In this document: positions 16,918 to 25,257 of the stretch, piece after piece
How positions within the stretch are numbered: the stretch's first letter is position 1
Layout: each line of letters begins with the position of its first letter
Origin: Bacillota bacterium
GTDB lineage: Bacteria > Bacillota > Dehalobacteriia > UBA4068
Reading direction: 5' to 3'
Assembly (NCBI GenBank): GCA_024679955.1
Contig: JAILCQ010000009.1
Location: forward strand, 140,814 to 204,813
Length of the DNA stretch: 64,000 nt
Position numbers and translations under genes: made by a program
The notes under the pieces: generated by a model
The model's input: the letters and a program-made list of their open reading frames with translations, nothing else
What the model was told of the DNA's origin: nothing
The model's database searches: none

Positions 16918-16959
16918 TTATGAGAAAGTTATTTGAGATTGGATGTGGAGGTATAACTT

Positions 16960-17517
16960 ATGATTTCGACCAATGATTTCAAAACCGGCGTATCCGTAGA
17001 AATTGATGGCGACGCTTATATCGTCGTTGAATTCCAACATGTCAAGCCCGGTAAAGGTTCCGCTTTTGTTCGCGCCAAACTGCGCAATACCCGTACCGGG
17101 GCGGTGATCGAACGCACCTTCAACGCCGGCGAGAAATTGCCGAAAGCCCATTTGGACAGAAGAGAAATGCAGTACCTCTATCATGACGGCACCTACTATG
17201 TGTTTATGGACAATGAAAATTATGAACAGAGCCTGCTCTCCGAAGAACAAATCGCCGATTCCAAGAATTTCCTGAAAGAAAACATGAATTTGTCCATCCT
17301 GTTCTTCAAAGGCGAGATCATCGGCGTGGATCTGCCGGGACAAGTGGAATTGGAAGTGGTGGATACCGAGCCCGGTATCAAAGGCGACACGGCTTCCGGC
17401 GGCAACAAACCGGCCACTTTGGAAACCGGCGCCGTGGTGAGAGTGCCGTTCTTCATCAATACCGGCGACCGCATCCGCGTCAATACCAAAACCGGCGAAT
17501 ATATCGAGCGTTGCTGA
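16960..17517 (+). CDS. efp: Elongation factor P
   Basis: 185 residues, the usual length. The N-terminal KOW-like domain carries the tip loop [12 protein letters not shown], whose lysine is the one modified in many bacteria. The OB domain contains [14 protein letters not shown], and the C-terminus has the signature [20 protein letters not shown] relieves ribosome stalling at polyproline. Which modification is used here is unknown; no epmA/B-like gene or other EF-P modifier is seen in the window. The gene has its own promoter. Confidence 0.97.
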   Translation: MISTNDFKTGVSVEIDGDAYIVVEFQHVKPGKGSAFVRAKLRNTRTGAVIERTFNAGEKLPKAHLDRREMQYLYHDGTYYVFMDNENYEQSLLSEEQIADSKNFLKENMNLSILFFKGEIIGVDLPGQVELEVVDTEPGIKGDTASGGNKPATLETGAVVRVPFFINTGDRIRVNTKTGEYIERC

Positions 17518-17606
17518 TTTTTTCCGATTTTAAGCGGATAGTTCCACAGACTGTGGTTATACTATAGGACGTTTGTTTTAGTTTACCTTTGAAAGGGGGA
17601 TTTTCC

Positions 17607-18026
17607 ATGAAAGATTTGCCGCAAAAAGTAGCTTATTTGCAAGGTTTGGCCAAAGGGATGGAGCTTGGCGATTCCAAAGAGGGCCAGATCATCGACAAAA
17701 TCCTTGAGGTCCTGGACGACGTGGCCGGTCATATCCAGCTTTTGCAGGACGAGCATACCGATTTGGAAGACTATGTAGAAAGCATCGACAGCGATCTCGC
17801 CGATTTGGAAGACGAGTTCTATGATGACGATTTTTGCTGCTGCGACGATGACGACGACGATTATGTCGAAATGGAATGTCCCAATTGCCATGAGCAGGTA
17901 TGCTTCGATTCGTCGATCATCTATGACGACGACCCCATCGAAGTGACTTGTCCCGTCTGCGACGCGGTGGTCTACTGCAACGACGCGGAAGAGGATGAAG
18001 ACGAGGAAGAAGAGGATAAAGAATAA
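17607..18026 (+). CDS. CD1247 N-terminal-domain protein with C-terminal zinc ribbon
   Basis: 139 residues. The N-terminal part (MKDLPQKVAYLQGLAKGMEL...IIDKILEVLDDVAGHI, then a coiled stretch to about 70) matches the small helical CD1247 family of Bacillota. A very acidic linker (about 71-88) leads to a zinc ribbon with CPNC (about 92-95) and CPVC (about 116-119). Function unknown. The first in-frame codon is TTG 17589, but ATG 17607 is preferred with GAAAGGGGGA 6 nt upstream. The tail is again poly-Glu/Asp. It lies behind efp as a separate unit with a terminator-like stem after it. Confidence 0.8.
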   Translation: MKDLPQKVAYLQGLAKGMELGDSKEGQIIDKILEVLDDVAGHIQLLQDEHTDLEDYVESIDSDLADLEDEFYDDDFCCCDDDDDDYVEMECPNCHEQVCFDSSIIYDDDPIEVTCPVCDAVVYCNDAEEDEDEEEEDKE

Positions 18027-18092
18027 ATTTTCCGTCTTTCCGCTTGCCGGACGCTCTCCCTGCCTGGGGACAGGCAACCGATCATAAATACG

Positions 18093-18135
18093 AATGCGCT
18101 GTATTCTGCCTTATGGGATGCGGCGCATTTTTTTT
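18093..18135 (+). terminator. Probable terminator after the CD1247-type gene
   Basis: AATGCGC (18093-18099) pairs with GCGCATT (18123-18129), with a T-rich tail TTTTTTTT (18128-18135). The loop is long. A second small hairpin, TGCCTG/CAGGCA, lies just upstream at 18061-18076. Confidence 0.6.
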
Positions 18136-18208
18136 CGCCGCTTTTTTAGACGCCTCCGCTTTGGCCGGCGGGGCTGCCGGGGGAATGGACGCTTTGGCCG
18201 GCGGACAG

Positions 18209-18237
18209 GCATAGGCGGCCTGGCCGCCGCATAGGAT
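18209..18237 (+). promoter_or_regulatory. Candidate sigma-E promoter of yabP-yabQ
   Basis: GCATAGG (18209-18215), 14-bp spacer and CATAGGAT (18230-18237) resemble the Bacillus sigma-E consensus (KMATATT, 14-15 bp, CATACAMT) at about 11 of 15 positions. The yabPQ genes of Bacillus are read by mother-cell sigma-E, so location and likeness agree. Confidence 0.45.
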
Positions 18238-18265
18238 ACAGCAAAAACCCACGGAGGATTTGTTT

Positions 18266-18547
18266 ATGGAGGAAAACAAGCAAACGCTGACGGTAACAGA
18301 TCGCAACCGGCTACATGTAGACGGCGTGTCCAGCGTGGTCAGTTTCGACAGCGAGAGGATCGAGTTGAACGGCGTTTTAGGCGGCATTACCGTAGAAGGC
18401 GAGGGATTGACGGTGGCTTCGTTGAATCTGGATCAGGGACAGGTGTCCATCGAAGGGCAAATCACCGCCGTGGCCTACGGAAAAAGCCTGGCGGAAAAGA
18501 CGCCGCGCCATAAAGGCAAAACCATTTTGAACCGGTTGATGAAATAA
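18266..18547 (+). CDS. yabP: Sporulation protein YabP
   Basis: 93 residues, the usual size. DRNRLHVDGVSSVVSFDSER and GGITVEGEGLTVASLNLDQGQVSIEGQI are typical of the YabP/YqfC fold. In Bacillus YabP is a mother-cell protein needed for cortex formation. ATG 18266 is preferred over TTG 18260, with GGAGG 8 nt before the ATG. It overlaps yabQ by one base (TAATG), so the two are coupled. This is strong evidence that the organism, or a recent ancestor, sporulates. Confidence 0.9.
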   Translation: MEENKQTLTVTDRNRLHVDGVSSVVSFDSERIELNGVLGGITVEGEGLTVASLNLDQGQVSIEGQITAVAYGKSLAEKTPRHKGKTILNRLMK

Positions 18548-19122
18548 TGACGGACGGCTTGCTGATCACCTATCAAGCCCGCATTATGGCCGTGGCGATC
18601 GCCGAAGGCTTGGCCGTAGCCCTGGCTTATGATCTGTATCGCGGGCTGTTTTTGCGCAACCGGCGTAAAATCCATTGGCAATACGACGCCGTCTTTGCCG
18701 CCGTTGTTTTTGCCGGCAGCGCGGCGGCCTGGTTTGCTTTTACCGACGGCTCCCTGCGCGTTTTGGACGCGGTATGGTTTGGACTGGGGGCCGCATCGTA
18801 TCGAAGCTGGTTTCGGCCGCGCCTGTCCGCCTGGAAAAAACGGTTTTGGCCGCGGCCGCCATCCGCAGCGGCGTCTTCCGCCATTCCCGCCGTCGCTCCT
18901 GCCGCCGGCAGGGAACAGGCCCGGCGCGGCAGGGAAAAAGGGGCGCTCCTTTCCTTAAAGCAGAAAAGCGAAGCCTGGACCGCAGGGGTTTTTCTGATCG
19001 TCCTGCGCTGCCGCAGGCGGACCCGGCGCTGTTTTGGCAACGGCTGGCGGCGACGGCTGGCCAAATGGCGGTCTGGCGGCGGCGAAGGCAGTTCCGGTCG
19101 GGAAGACGGGAATGGGGAATGA
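18547..19122 (+). CDS. yabQ: Spore cortex biosynthesis protein YabQ
   Basis: 191 residues. The conserved part is the first 95: membrane segment 1 with GLAVALAYDLYRGLF, segment 2 (YDAVFAAVVFAGSAAAWFAF), and LRVLDAVWFGLGAASYRSWF. This matches the order in Bacillus YabQ, an outer-forespore-membrane protein needed for cortex. The remainder is unlike the family: very basic and Ala/Pro/Gly-rich, with runs such as CRRRTRRCFGNGWRRRL and a Gly/Ser-rich end. A frameshift or decay of the C-terminus after about residue 100 is possible. Its ATG overlaps the yabP stop. Confidence 0.75.
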   Translation: MTDGLLITYQARIMAVAIAEGLAVALAYDLYRGLFLRNRRKIHWQYDAVFAAVVFAGSAAAWFAFTDGSLRVLDAVWFGLGAASYRSWFRPRLSAWKKRFWPRPPSAAASSAIPAVAPAAGREQARRGREKGALLSLKQKSEAWTAGVFLIVLRCRRRTRRCFGNGWRRRLAKWRSGGGEGSSGREDGNGE

Positions 19123-19247
19123 TGCCGTTTCGCCATGGTCTCCCACCGGCGTCGGCCTTTGCGCCGGGGAGGATGGCCTTGGCTATGCCGGCTGTGAGGG
19201 CAAGGGAAAAAAGGGGACATTTTAATTAATTATTGGCAATTTTGTAG

Positions 19248-19275
19248 TTGATTTATCATAAATATGTGGTATAAT
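19248..19275 (+). promoter_or_regulatory. Promoter before the HTH-divIC pair
   Basis: TTGATT (19248-19253), 16-bp spacer, TATAAT (19270-19275). It separates the vegetative HTH/divIC unit from the sporulation genes upstream. The transcript would have a leader of about 95 nt. Confidence 0.7.
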
Positions 19276-19376
19276 AATATATGAGAGGAAAAGAATCCCG
19301 CTTCCGGGCTCTTGGCAACCGTAGAGAAAAACAGAAGTTATGAAAGAAATTTATATAAAAACAAGGTAAAACGCCT

Positions 19377-19613
19377 ATGAAGATCGAAATAAGAAGGGCG
19401 GAAAAGCTTAGCTTTCGGGAAAAGCAAGTGGTCACGCTGAAAGAAATGGGCGTTTCCGCCGGGGAGATCGGCAAACGCCTGCATATTTCCGCCAACACCG
19501 TGGCTACCCTGTATGGCCGGGCCAGAGCCAAAGGGTATGAGACGGTCATCGTGATACCCGGGAACGTTTTGCAGCTTGCCCCTGGGGATGAGGATGAAGA
19601 GAATGATGGATAA
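19377..19613 (+). CDS. Small helix-turn-helix protein (LuxR/sigma region 4-like)
   Basis: 78 residues. Residues about 12-55 (LSFREKQVVTLKEMGVSAGEIGKRLHISANTVATLYGRARAKGY) form a helix-turn-helix of the kind found in LuxR regulators and sigma region 4. There is no receiver or other domain. The acidic tail (PGDEDEEND) overlaps the start of divIC. The ribosome site is weak (AAGG about 10 nt upstream). Placement between yabQ and divIC is unusual compared with Bacillus, where these genes adjoin. It may regulate neighbouring division or sporulation genes; there is no direct evidence. Confidence 0.7.
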   Translation: MKIEIRRAEKLSFREKQVVTLKEMGVSAGEIGKRLHISANTVATLYGRARAKGYETVIVIPGNVLQLAPGDEDEENDG

Positions 19614-19974
19614 ACCCGAAAATAAAAAAAGAAAACGTTTTTCCTGGTTGCGTTTGATCGGCGTAGCGGTAGCCGTGTTGTTGTTGATAAAGCTGTGCCA
19701 GCAGTATGACGTCTATCGCTCTATGGTGGATCAATTGGAGGGTTACCAGCAGGAACTGGCCCAGGCCGAATCGGAATATCAGGCGGCTTTGGAAAAAAAT
19801 GAATTGATGTATAACGATTCGTATATTGAGAGGTTGGCCCGGGAGAATCTGGGCATGGTAAAACCCGGAGAGATCCGGGTCAGCACTGTGAAAGTGGACG
19901 ACGCCGCTTTGACCGCCGTCAGCGGGGAGGAAGCGCAGGAGGACGCCGCCGCGTCCCAGGACGGCCGGGAGTAA
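19603..19974 (+). CDS. divIC: Septum formation initiator DivIC/FtsB family
   Basis: About 123 residues. A basic cytoplasmic end (PENKKRKRFSW), one transmembrane helix (LIGVAVAVLLLIKL), a coiled coil (about 40-75; MVDQLEGYQQELAQAESEYQAAL), then YIERLARENLGMVKPGEIRV, the conserved tail of FtsB/DivIC. It joins FtsL and FtsQ/DivIB in the divisome. The precise start is uncertain: in-frame ATGs occur at 19588, 19594, 19603 and 19606; GAGG stands about 9 nt before 19603. It overlaps the HTH gene end. Confidence 0.85.
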   Translation: MMDKPENKKRKRFSWLRLIGVAVAVLLLIKLCQQYDVYRSMVDQLEGYQQELAQAESEYQAALEKNELMYNDSYIERLARENLGMVKPGEIRVSTVKVDDAALTAVSGEEAQEDAAASQDGRE

Positions 19975-19987
19975 CGGCAAAAAAATA

Positions 19988-20016
19988 TTGACAAACACGA
20001 CGGGAAATCATATACT
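19988..20016 (+). promoter_or_regulatory. Sigma-A promoter of the S1-domain gene
   Basis: TTGACA (19988-19993), 17-bp spacer, TATACT (20011-20016); near consensus. About 107 bp before the start codon. Confidence 0.85.
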
Positions 20017-20122
20017 TTATGGGAACATGGCTTTGGTTCAGCCTTTGTTTTCATAAAGTTTTTTTTCCGCAAAACGGTTATGAGAATCCGATAACGGCGA
20101 TTACGGAAGGACAAATAAAGAT

Positions 20123-20491
20123 ATGGATCTTACGATTGGCAGCATTGTGGAAGGAAAAGTATCCGGTATAACGAATTTTGGAGCGTTCGTTTTATTGCCC
20201 AATGGCAAAACCGGATTGGTTCATATTTCGGAAATCGCCAAGACCTATGTAAAGGATATCAAGGATTGCTTGAATGAAAACGACACCGTGCGGGTGAAAA
20301 TACTTAACATTGACGGAACAAAGATCGCCTTATCTATCAAACAAGCGATTGCCGAGGAAACGCCCCGGCGGGTTTCTGCTTCACAAAATGCCAATGCCAG
20401 TTTTGAGGATAAATTGGCGCATTTTATGAAAGACAGCAATGAAAAATTGATTACATTGAAAAGACATCAGGAAGGCCGTAAAGGCCGGTGA
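20123..20491 (+). CDS. S1 RNA-binding domain protein, YabR/general stress protein 13-like
   Basis: 122 residues. One S1 domain occupies residues 5-75 (GSIVEGKVSGITNFGAFVLL, GLVHISEIA, VKILNIDGTKIALSIKQA). A conserved SFEDKLAHFMKDSNEKL segment and a basic end follow, as in Bacillus YabR. Order yabP-yabQ-divIC-S1 matches Bacillus, which supports orthology. It probably binds RNA or ribosomes; the exact role is not known. Own promoter and terminator. Confidence 0.88.
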   Translation: MDLTIGSIVEGKVSGITNFGAFVLLPNGKTGLVHISEIAKTYVKDIKDCLNENDTVRVKILNIDGTKIALSIKQAIAEETPRRVSASQNANASFEDKLAHFMKDSNEKLITLKRHQEGRKGR

Positions 20492-20492
20492 A

Positions 20493-20520
20493 ATAGCATC
20501 CCCGGGGATGCTATTTTTTT
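20493..20520 (+). terminator. Terminator of the S1-domain gene
   Basis: Palindrome ATAGCATCCCC/GGGGATGCTAT (20493-20503 with 20504-20514) followed by six T. Confidence 0.9.
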
Positions 20521-20578
20521 ATGATTTCATTGGCTTTCACCGGAGACATACAGGGCGCGGCGTCGGGAAAGGTCGTAT

Positions 20579-21451
20579 ATGGCATACAGAAAAGGGATTG
20601 TGGATATCGGTTCCAATACGGTGCAGCTGCTTTTGGCAGAGCATGGGGACGAAAAATGGCATATCGTCGATCAACAGGTGCGCACCACCCGTTTGGGCCA
20701 GGGTTTAAAAGAAGGTATCCTGACCGAGACCAGCATGGAAGCCACAGTGCAGGCCTGTCTGGAATACCGGCAGATCCTGACCCGGGCCCAAGCCGGTCCG
20801 CCGCTGGCGGTAGGAACCTCGGCCATGCGGGACGCGGCCAACGCCTGGGTTTTGCAGCAAAGGATCGCCGCCCGCTGCGGCTGGCCGGTACGGATCCTGA
20901 GCGGCGCGGAAGAAGCGGCGGCCTCGTACCAGGGGGCGTTATGCGATTTCCCGCCGGAGGCGGACTTGCCGGTGGTGGATATCGGCGGCGGCTCCACGGA
21001 AATCATTTACCGGCAGGGCGGCAGCCTGCAGGCGGTCAGCGCCGGTTTGGGGGCGCGGCGCGCCCAAAGCTGCGGTTGGCTTCAGCCGCAGATCCGTGAA
21101 ATCATCGGCCGGCGTTTTGCCGCCATCAAGAGCTTGCCCGATACGGCGGTGGGTGTGGGCGGCACCTTTACCACGGCGGCGGGCTTATTGTTAGGCTTAA
21201 GCCGCTATGCCCGCCGGGCCGTGCAGGGATATATCCTGGACGCCCCGCAGACGGCGGAGCTGCTGCGGCGCTTGTCACCGCTGACGGCGACGCAGCGCTG
21301 CGCTTATTCGCCTTTGCTGGCCCAAAGAGGGGAGATCATCCTGCAGGGCTTATGGATCGTGCAGGGGATATTTCAGCGTTTTGCTTTCAAGAATATCATC
21401 GTATCCGCCGGCGGTTTGTCGGATGGGTTATTGCTTCAGACCACAGCGTAA
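20579..21451 (+). CDS. Ppx/GppA-family phosphatase
   Basis: 290 residues, one actin-like ATPase fold: phosphate-1 motif VDIGSNTVQLLLAE, AVGTSAMRDAANA, SGAEEAAASYQGA (with the catalytic Glu region), phosphate-2 motif VVDIGGGSTEII and VGVGGTFTTAAGL. This is the short form (about 300 residues) without the C-terminal HD domain of E. coli Ppx. Enzymes of this family hydrolyse exopolyphosphate or pppGpp; which applies here cannot be told. It lies 18 bp before pyrK and may be cotranscribed with it. Confidence 0.87.
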   Translation: MAYRKGIVDIGSNTVQLLLAEHGDEKWHIVDQQVRTTRLGQGLKEGILTETSMEATVQACLEYRQILTRAQAGPPLAVGTSAMRDAANAWVLQQRIAARCGWPVRILSGAEEAAASYQGALCDFPPEADLPVVDIGGGSTEIIYRQGGSLQAVSAGLGARRAQSCGWLQPQIREIIGRRFAAIKSLPDTAVGVGGTFTTAAGLLLGLSRYARRAVQGYILDAPQTAELLRRLSPLTATQRCAYSPLLAQRGEIILQGLWIVQGIFQRFAFKNIIVSAGGLSDGLLLQTTA

Positions 21452-21468
21452 AGCAAGGAGGGATGCCG

Positions 21469-22242
21469 ATGCTTTTGGAAAAGGCGGTCGTTTTGTCGAA
21501 TAAGCAGATCCGGCCGGATTATTGGCAATTGGGCTTGTATGCGCCGCAAATCGCCGCCCAGGCCCAGCCGGGACAGTTTATGATGGTCACGGCGGCGGAC
21601 AGCTTCGATCCGTTTCTGAAACGGCCTATGGGCATAAACATCATCGACCCCAAAAGCGGCTTTATCCGTATCATTTATCTGGTTTTGGGCAGAGGGACCA
21701 AGCTGCTGACCAATTTGCGGGAAAATATGGAAATCGATCTTTTGGGGCCCTTGGGGAACTGTTGGAAAATAGAGAAGGATTGCCGCCGGGCCTTGATCAT
21801 GGGCGGCGGCAGCGGCGTGGCCACCTTGCTGCCTTTGGCCCGGGAACTGTTTTACCGCCGGGTGCAGGTGGACGTGATTTTGGGCGCCCGCAGCAAGGAT
21901 TACCTGTCCTGCGCCGACGAGTTTGCCGGTTATGGCTCGGTGATCTATGCCACCATCGACGGCAGCGCCGGTTACAAAGGCTTGGCCACCGATATTTTCC
22001 CCGGCGATATCCGTTACGATATGGTCTATGCCTGCGGCCCTATGAAAATGATGGAAAACGTGGTGCATTTATCTCGAGAACATCATATCCGCTGCCAGGT
22101 ATCTTTGGAAGAAAACATGGGCTGCGGCTACGGCGTGTGCATGGGCTGCATTTGTTCCGTGCGGCAGGCGGACGGCCAAATCGTCTATAAACGCATATGC
22201 AAAGACGGCCCGGTGTTCTACGGCGAGGAGGTGTTTTGGTAA
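21469..22242 (+). CDS. pyrK: Dihydroorotate dehydrogenase electron-transfer subunit
   Basis: 257 residues. An FAD-binding barrel (about 1-95; [18 protein letters not shown]), an NAD-binding part (about 105-205; [30 protein letters not shown]), and the [2Fe-2S] site with cysteines 219, 224, 227 and 244. PyrK lets class 1B PyrD use NAD+. ATG 21469 is preferred to 21463 because AGGAGG ends 6 nt upstream of it. The stop overlaps the pyrD start (TAATG). The pair lies apart from any other visible pyrimidine gene. Confidence 0.94.
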   Translation: MLLEKAVVLSNKQIRPDYWQLGLYAPQIAAQAQPGQFMMVTAADSFDPFLKRPMGINIIDPKSGFIRIIYLVLGRGTKLLTNLRENMEIDLLGPLGNCWKIEKDCRRALIMGGGSGVATLLPLARELFYRRVQVDVILGARSKDYLSCADEFAGYGSVIYATIDGSAGYKGLATDIFPGDIRYDMVYACGPMKMMENVVHLSREHHIRCQVSLEENMGCGYGVCMGCICSVRQADGQIVYKRICKDGPVFYGEEVFW

Positions 22243-23153
22243 TGGCGGACCTGGGAACGGCTTTTGCCGGTTTGCAATTGAAGAATCCCTTGCTGACCGC
22301 CTCCGGCACCTGCGGTTACGGACGGGAATTGGCGCAGCTTTTCGATTTGTCGCTTTTGGGCGGCATATGCGTGAAAGGCACCACTTTGGAACCCCGGCTG
22401 GGCAATCCGCCGCCGCGCATCATGGAAACCGCCGGTGGCTTGCTGAACAGCGTGGGCCTGCAGAACCCCGGTGTGGAAAAGGTGATCGAAGAAGAAATGC
22501 CATTTTTGCGGCAATTTGATACGGCGGTGGTGGTGAACATCGCCGGCCATCAGGAAGACGATTACCGGCTGCTGGCGGAAAAACTGGATGCAGTGCCTGG
22601 TATCGCCGCCTTGGAAGTGAATATATCCTGTCCCAATGTGAAAAACGGCGGCATGGCCTTTGGCACCCAGCCGGAAACCGCCGCCAGGATCACGTCTTTG
22701 GTGCGCCGGGCTACCTCTTTGCCGGTCATCGTGAAGCTTTCTCCCAATGTGACCGATATCTGCGAGATCGCCAAGGCGGTGGAGGCGGCCGGCGCAGACG
22801 CTGTATCCCTGATCAATACCCTGCTGGGTATGGCCATCGACGTGGAAAAACAGCGGCCCTTTTTGGCCAATATCACCGGCGGTTTGTCCGGCCCCGCTCT
22901 AAAGCCGGTGGCTTTGCGCATGGTTTGGCAAACCTACCGGGCGGTGTCCATCCCCATTATCGGCATGGGCGGCATATGCAACGCCAAGGACGCCTTGGAG
23001 TTTATGCTGGCCGGCGCCAGCGCCTTTCAGATCGGCGCAGCCGCTTTTCATAATCCTTTGGCCGCCCCGGAAATCCTTGCCGGTTTGGACCAATGGCTGG
23101 ATGGGCATGGCGTGGCGAAAATCAGCGATATCATTGGGGCGGCGCAATGCTGA
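22242..23153 (+). CDS. pyrD: Dihydroorotate dehydrogenase, class 1B catalytic subunit
   Basis: 303 residues of FMN barrel: [47 protein letters not shown] (class 1 catalytic cysteine), [22 protein letters not shown] and [19 protein letters not shown]. It oxidises dihydroorotate to orotate in the cytoplasm and works as a heterotetramer with PyrK. The frame is open from 22197, but ATG 22242 overlaps the pyrK stop by one base and has GAGGAGGTG upstream. Its end overlaps the minus-strand gene by 23 bp. Confidence 0.96.
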   Translation: MADLGTAFAGLQLKNPLLTASGTCGYGRELAQLFDLSLLGGICVKGTTLEPRLGNPPPRIMETAGGLLNSVGLQNPGVEKVIEEEMPFLRQFDTAVVVNIAGHQEDDYRLLAEKLDAVPGIAALEVNISCPNVKNGGMAFGTQPETAARITSLVRRATSLPVIVKLSPNVTDICEIAKAVEAAGADAVSLINTLLGMAIDVEKQRPFLANITGGLSGPALKPVALRMVWQTYRAVSIPIIGMGGICNAKDALEFMLAGASAFQIGAAAFHNPLAAPEILAGLDQWLDGHGVAKISDIIGAAQC

Positions 23154-23808
23154 TCTCCTTGCCGTAATCGCTGAAATGCAGGACGGCGTGGAAGAGGATA
23201 TCGCCGCTGAGGGAAGAGGCCTGCACCTCGCCTTGGCAAAGCCGGTCCGTCCCCCGTTCCAGCCAGAAGGTATAGGATACCCGGTCGAAGTACCGTCCCA
23301 CCCAGCCGCCGGCCCTGGCCTGACTCAGGGTGACCTTGCGGCAGGGGGAACCGTCTATTATTTCCCTGCCTTCGAAGCTCCAGGTTTGCACCTGGTCAAA
23401 ATCCAGCATGGCGGCAGGTTCCAGCTCAGCGGCGAAAGCGACGGCTTTTTCCAGTTCCCCGGCGTCGATCTTTTGAAAAGCGGCATCCGCCGCGCTTTTT
23501 TGCCAAAAGCTGCCGTCTACATAATAGATTTCCAATTCCGTTCCCAAAACCTGGCCGGAAATATGCCGGTTTTGGCCGGAAATTTCGCCTTCTACTTGGT
23601 AATATTCTCTTTGCTTATCTTCCGCCGTCACCCGGGCCGTGCTGCTGAAACGGTAGGCGTCTTCCTGCTGCAGCCGGGACAAAGCGGCTTTGACTGAATC
23701 CAGATCGGCTTTGCGGAAGAATTGCTGCGAAACGAAGAATACGGCCAAAACCATGGCGAAGGCGGCTAACAGCAGCAAAAACAGATTTTTTTTATCGGGT
23801 CTTTTCAT
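23131..23808 (-). CDS. Membrane-anchored extracytoplasmic protein of unknown function
   Basis: 225 residues. An N-terminal anchor ([20 protein letters not shown]) is followed by a soluble domain with alternating strands: [83 protein letters not shown]. The layout suggests a lipoprotein-like beta fold of the LolA/LppX kind, but there is no lipobox and no firm match. AGGAGG lies 6 nt before the ATG. It is convergent with pyrD, overlapping its last 23 bases, and divergent from hpt. Confidence 0.72.
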   Translation of the reverse strand: MKRPDKKNLFLLLLAAFAMVLAVFFVSQQFFRKADLDSVKAALSRLQQEDAYRFSSTARVTAEDKQREYYQVEGEISGQNRHISGQVLGTELEIYYVDGSFWQKSAADAAFQKIDAGELEKAVAFAAELEPAAMLDFDQVQTWSFEGREIIDGSPCRKVTLSQARAGGWVGRYFDRVSYTFWLERGTDRLCQGEVQASSLSGDILFHAVLHFSDYGKEISIAPPQ

Positions 23809-23909
23809 GTGAGGCCTCCTGCTTCTGTAAGATAGGTAAAGTTTCCCGGCGGGTGCAGGTATTTATCTTTATATAAAGAATAGAAATACTATGAGGAGTT
23901 GAGGGCAAA

Positions 23910-24473
23910 GTGAGTATATGGTCGGAGCATCTGCATAACAGCCTGGGATCCATCTTGCTGACGCAAGACCAGATCGAACAGCGCATTTCGGAAATGGCGC
24001 GGCAAATCAGTCAGGATTATGCTTCTTTGACCGACGATTTGGTGGTCGTCGGCATATTGCGGGGTTCCGTATTGTTTATGAGCCAGTTGATCAAACAGTT
24101 GGATCTGCCGTTGGTCATCGATTTTTTGGCCGCCGCCAGCTATGGCAGCGGCGTGACCAGCAGCGGCAATGTCCGCATCACCGAGGATACCTTTATCGAT
24201 ATCCACGGCAAGCATGTGCTGGTCATAGAAGATATTGTGGACACGGGGATCACCCTGAGCAAGGTTTTGCAAATGCTGCAATTGCGGGGACCGCTTTCCC
24301 TGAAGCTTTGCACGCTGCTGAGCAAACCTTCCCGGCGGCAAATCGAGATCCCGGTGGCGTATTGCGGTTTTGAAGTGCCGGACGTTTTTGTGGTGGGCTA
24401 CGGCTTGGATTATGCCGACAAATACCGCCATTTGCCTTATATCGGCGTGCTGAAGGAAAATATGTATTCCTAG
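23910..24473 (+). CDS. hpt: Hypoxanthine phosphoribosyltransferase
   Basis: 187 residues. VVVGILRGSVLFMSQLIKQL and the PRPP-binding loop VLVIEDIVDTGITLSKVL are diagnostic, with the GYGLDYADKYRHLPYIGVL end typical of bacterial HPRT. It salvages hypoxanthine and guanine with PRPP. The start is GTG 23910 with GAGGG about 5 nt upstream. In Bacillus hprT follows the divIC-yabR region after tilS; here Ppx, pyrK, pyrD and an unknown gene intervene and tilS is not seen. Confidence 0.93.
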   Translation: MSIWSEHLHNSLGSILLTQDQIEQRISEMARQISQDYASLTDDLVVVGILRGSVLFMSQLIKQLDLPLVIDFLAAASYGSGVTSSGNVRITEDTFIDIHGKHVLVIEDIVDTGITLSKVLQMLQLRGPLSLKLCTLLSKPSRRQIEIPVAYCGFEVPDVFVVGYGLDYADKYRHLPYIGVLKENMYS

Positions 24474-24535
24474 GCCGTTTTACCCCGGAGCGGCGGCGTT
24501 GCCGGAGCGGTTTGAAAGCGAAGGAGGATGATATT

Positions 24536-25126
24536 TTGAAAACGGAGGAAACGATTACATGGGAGGATTGCCGGGCAACGACGGAAGAATTGCTGTCCCG
24601 GCTGCAACCGATCAACGACGCGTTTTTGGCGCAAATGGATAGCCAAAGAGGCGTGTATATCCTGACCTACAAAGGCGCGGAACTGGGCGGCCCTTTATGG
24701 GACGAACCGGAAGAAAAAGTCGTGTATGTGGGGCGGTCCAAATACAACAGCTCCCGCCATTTTCTGCCCGGTTCTACCGGCACTTCTACCATTCGCCGCT
24801 CTTTGGCCGCTTTGTTAGGGCCGTCTTTGGATCTGCATCCCATCCCCCGTTGCGACGATCCGGCGGATAACGACCGCTACAACAATTACAAATTGGATGA
24901 AAAAGGAGAAATCGCCCTGAGTCAATGGATGACGGCCAATTTCCGCGGCGCGTTTTTGGAATTGCCTCAGGAGGCCGTTCTTCCTATGGAAATGGCGCTG
25001 ATCCGCTATAATGCGCCGGTGTTCAATTTCCAAAACAATCCGGGCAATACCTATGGCGGGCAAATCAAAGCCTACCGCAAACGCTATGCCCAATTTGCTT
25101 TAGAAAACGAGGGAAAATATATATAA
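24536..25126 (+). CDS. GIY-YIG-domain protein
   Basis: 196 residues. GVYILTYKG (about 40) and KVVYVGRSK (about 63) form the GIY-YIG core, with a helix containing Glu in PMEMALIRYNAPVFNFQ (about 155-170), the usual metal-binding position. The linker between is longer than in UvrC-type domains. This points to a nuclease-like fold; the substrate is unknown. The frame is open from 24512, but TTG 24536 is chosen because AAGGAGG stands 8 nt upstream and within the longer frame. It is separated from hpt by about 60 bp. Confidence 0.7.
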   Translation: MKTEETITWEDCRATTEELLSRLQPINDAFLAQMDSQRGVYILTYKGAELGGPLWDEPEEKVVYVGRSKYNSSRHFLPGSTGTSTIRRSLAALLGPSLDLHPIPRCDDPADNDRYNNYKLDEKGEIALSQWMTANFRGAFLELPQEAVLPMEMALIRYNAPVFNFQNNPGNTYGGQIKAYRKRYAQFALENEGKYI

Positions 25127-25213
25127 ATATATTTTGCCTGTCTTATACATGCAGCATGGGGAATACGCTGTCCCCGAAGCATTGCCTATTTGGCAGGATG
25201 AAAAACTGAGAAC

Positions 25214-25242
25214 AAAAAGCGAGCCGCCGCGGCTCGCTTTTT
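25214..25242. terminator. Bidirectional terminator after the GIY-YIG gene and the GerMN lipoprotein
   Basis: AAAAAGCGAGCC (25214-25225) pairs perfectly with GGCTCGCTTTTT (25231-25242); the A and T ends give a T tail on either strand. The two flanking genes converge here. Confidence 0.92.
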
Positions 25243-25257
25243 GCTTTGTCCGGCCGT

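Noticed and set aside
18082-18387. 101-codon minus-strand frame across the yabP start
   Set aside because: Overlaps yabP and the terminator stem; Ala/Pro/Lys low complexity without start signal.
19276-19376. Riboswitch in the leader of the HTH-divIC unit
   Set aside because: GGCTCTTGGCAACCG recalls part of a SAM-type motif, but no full fold or further conserved elements are present.
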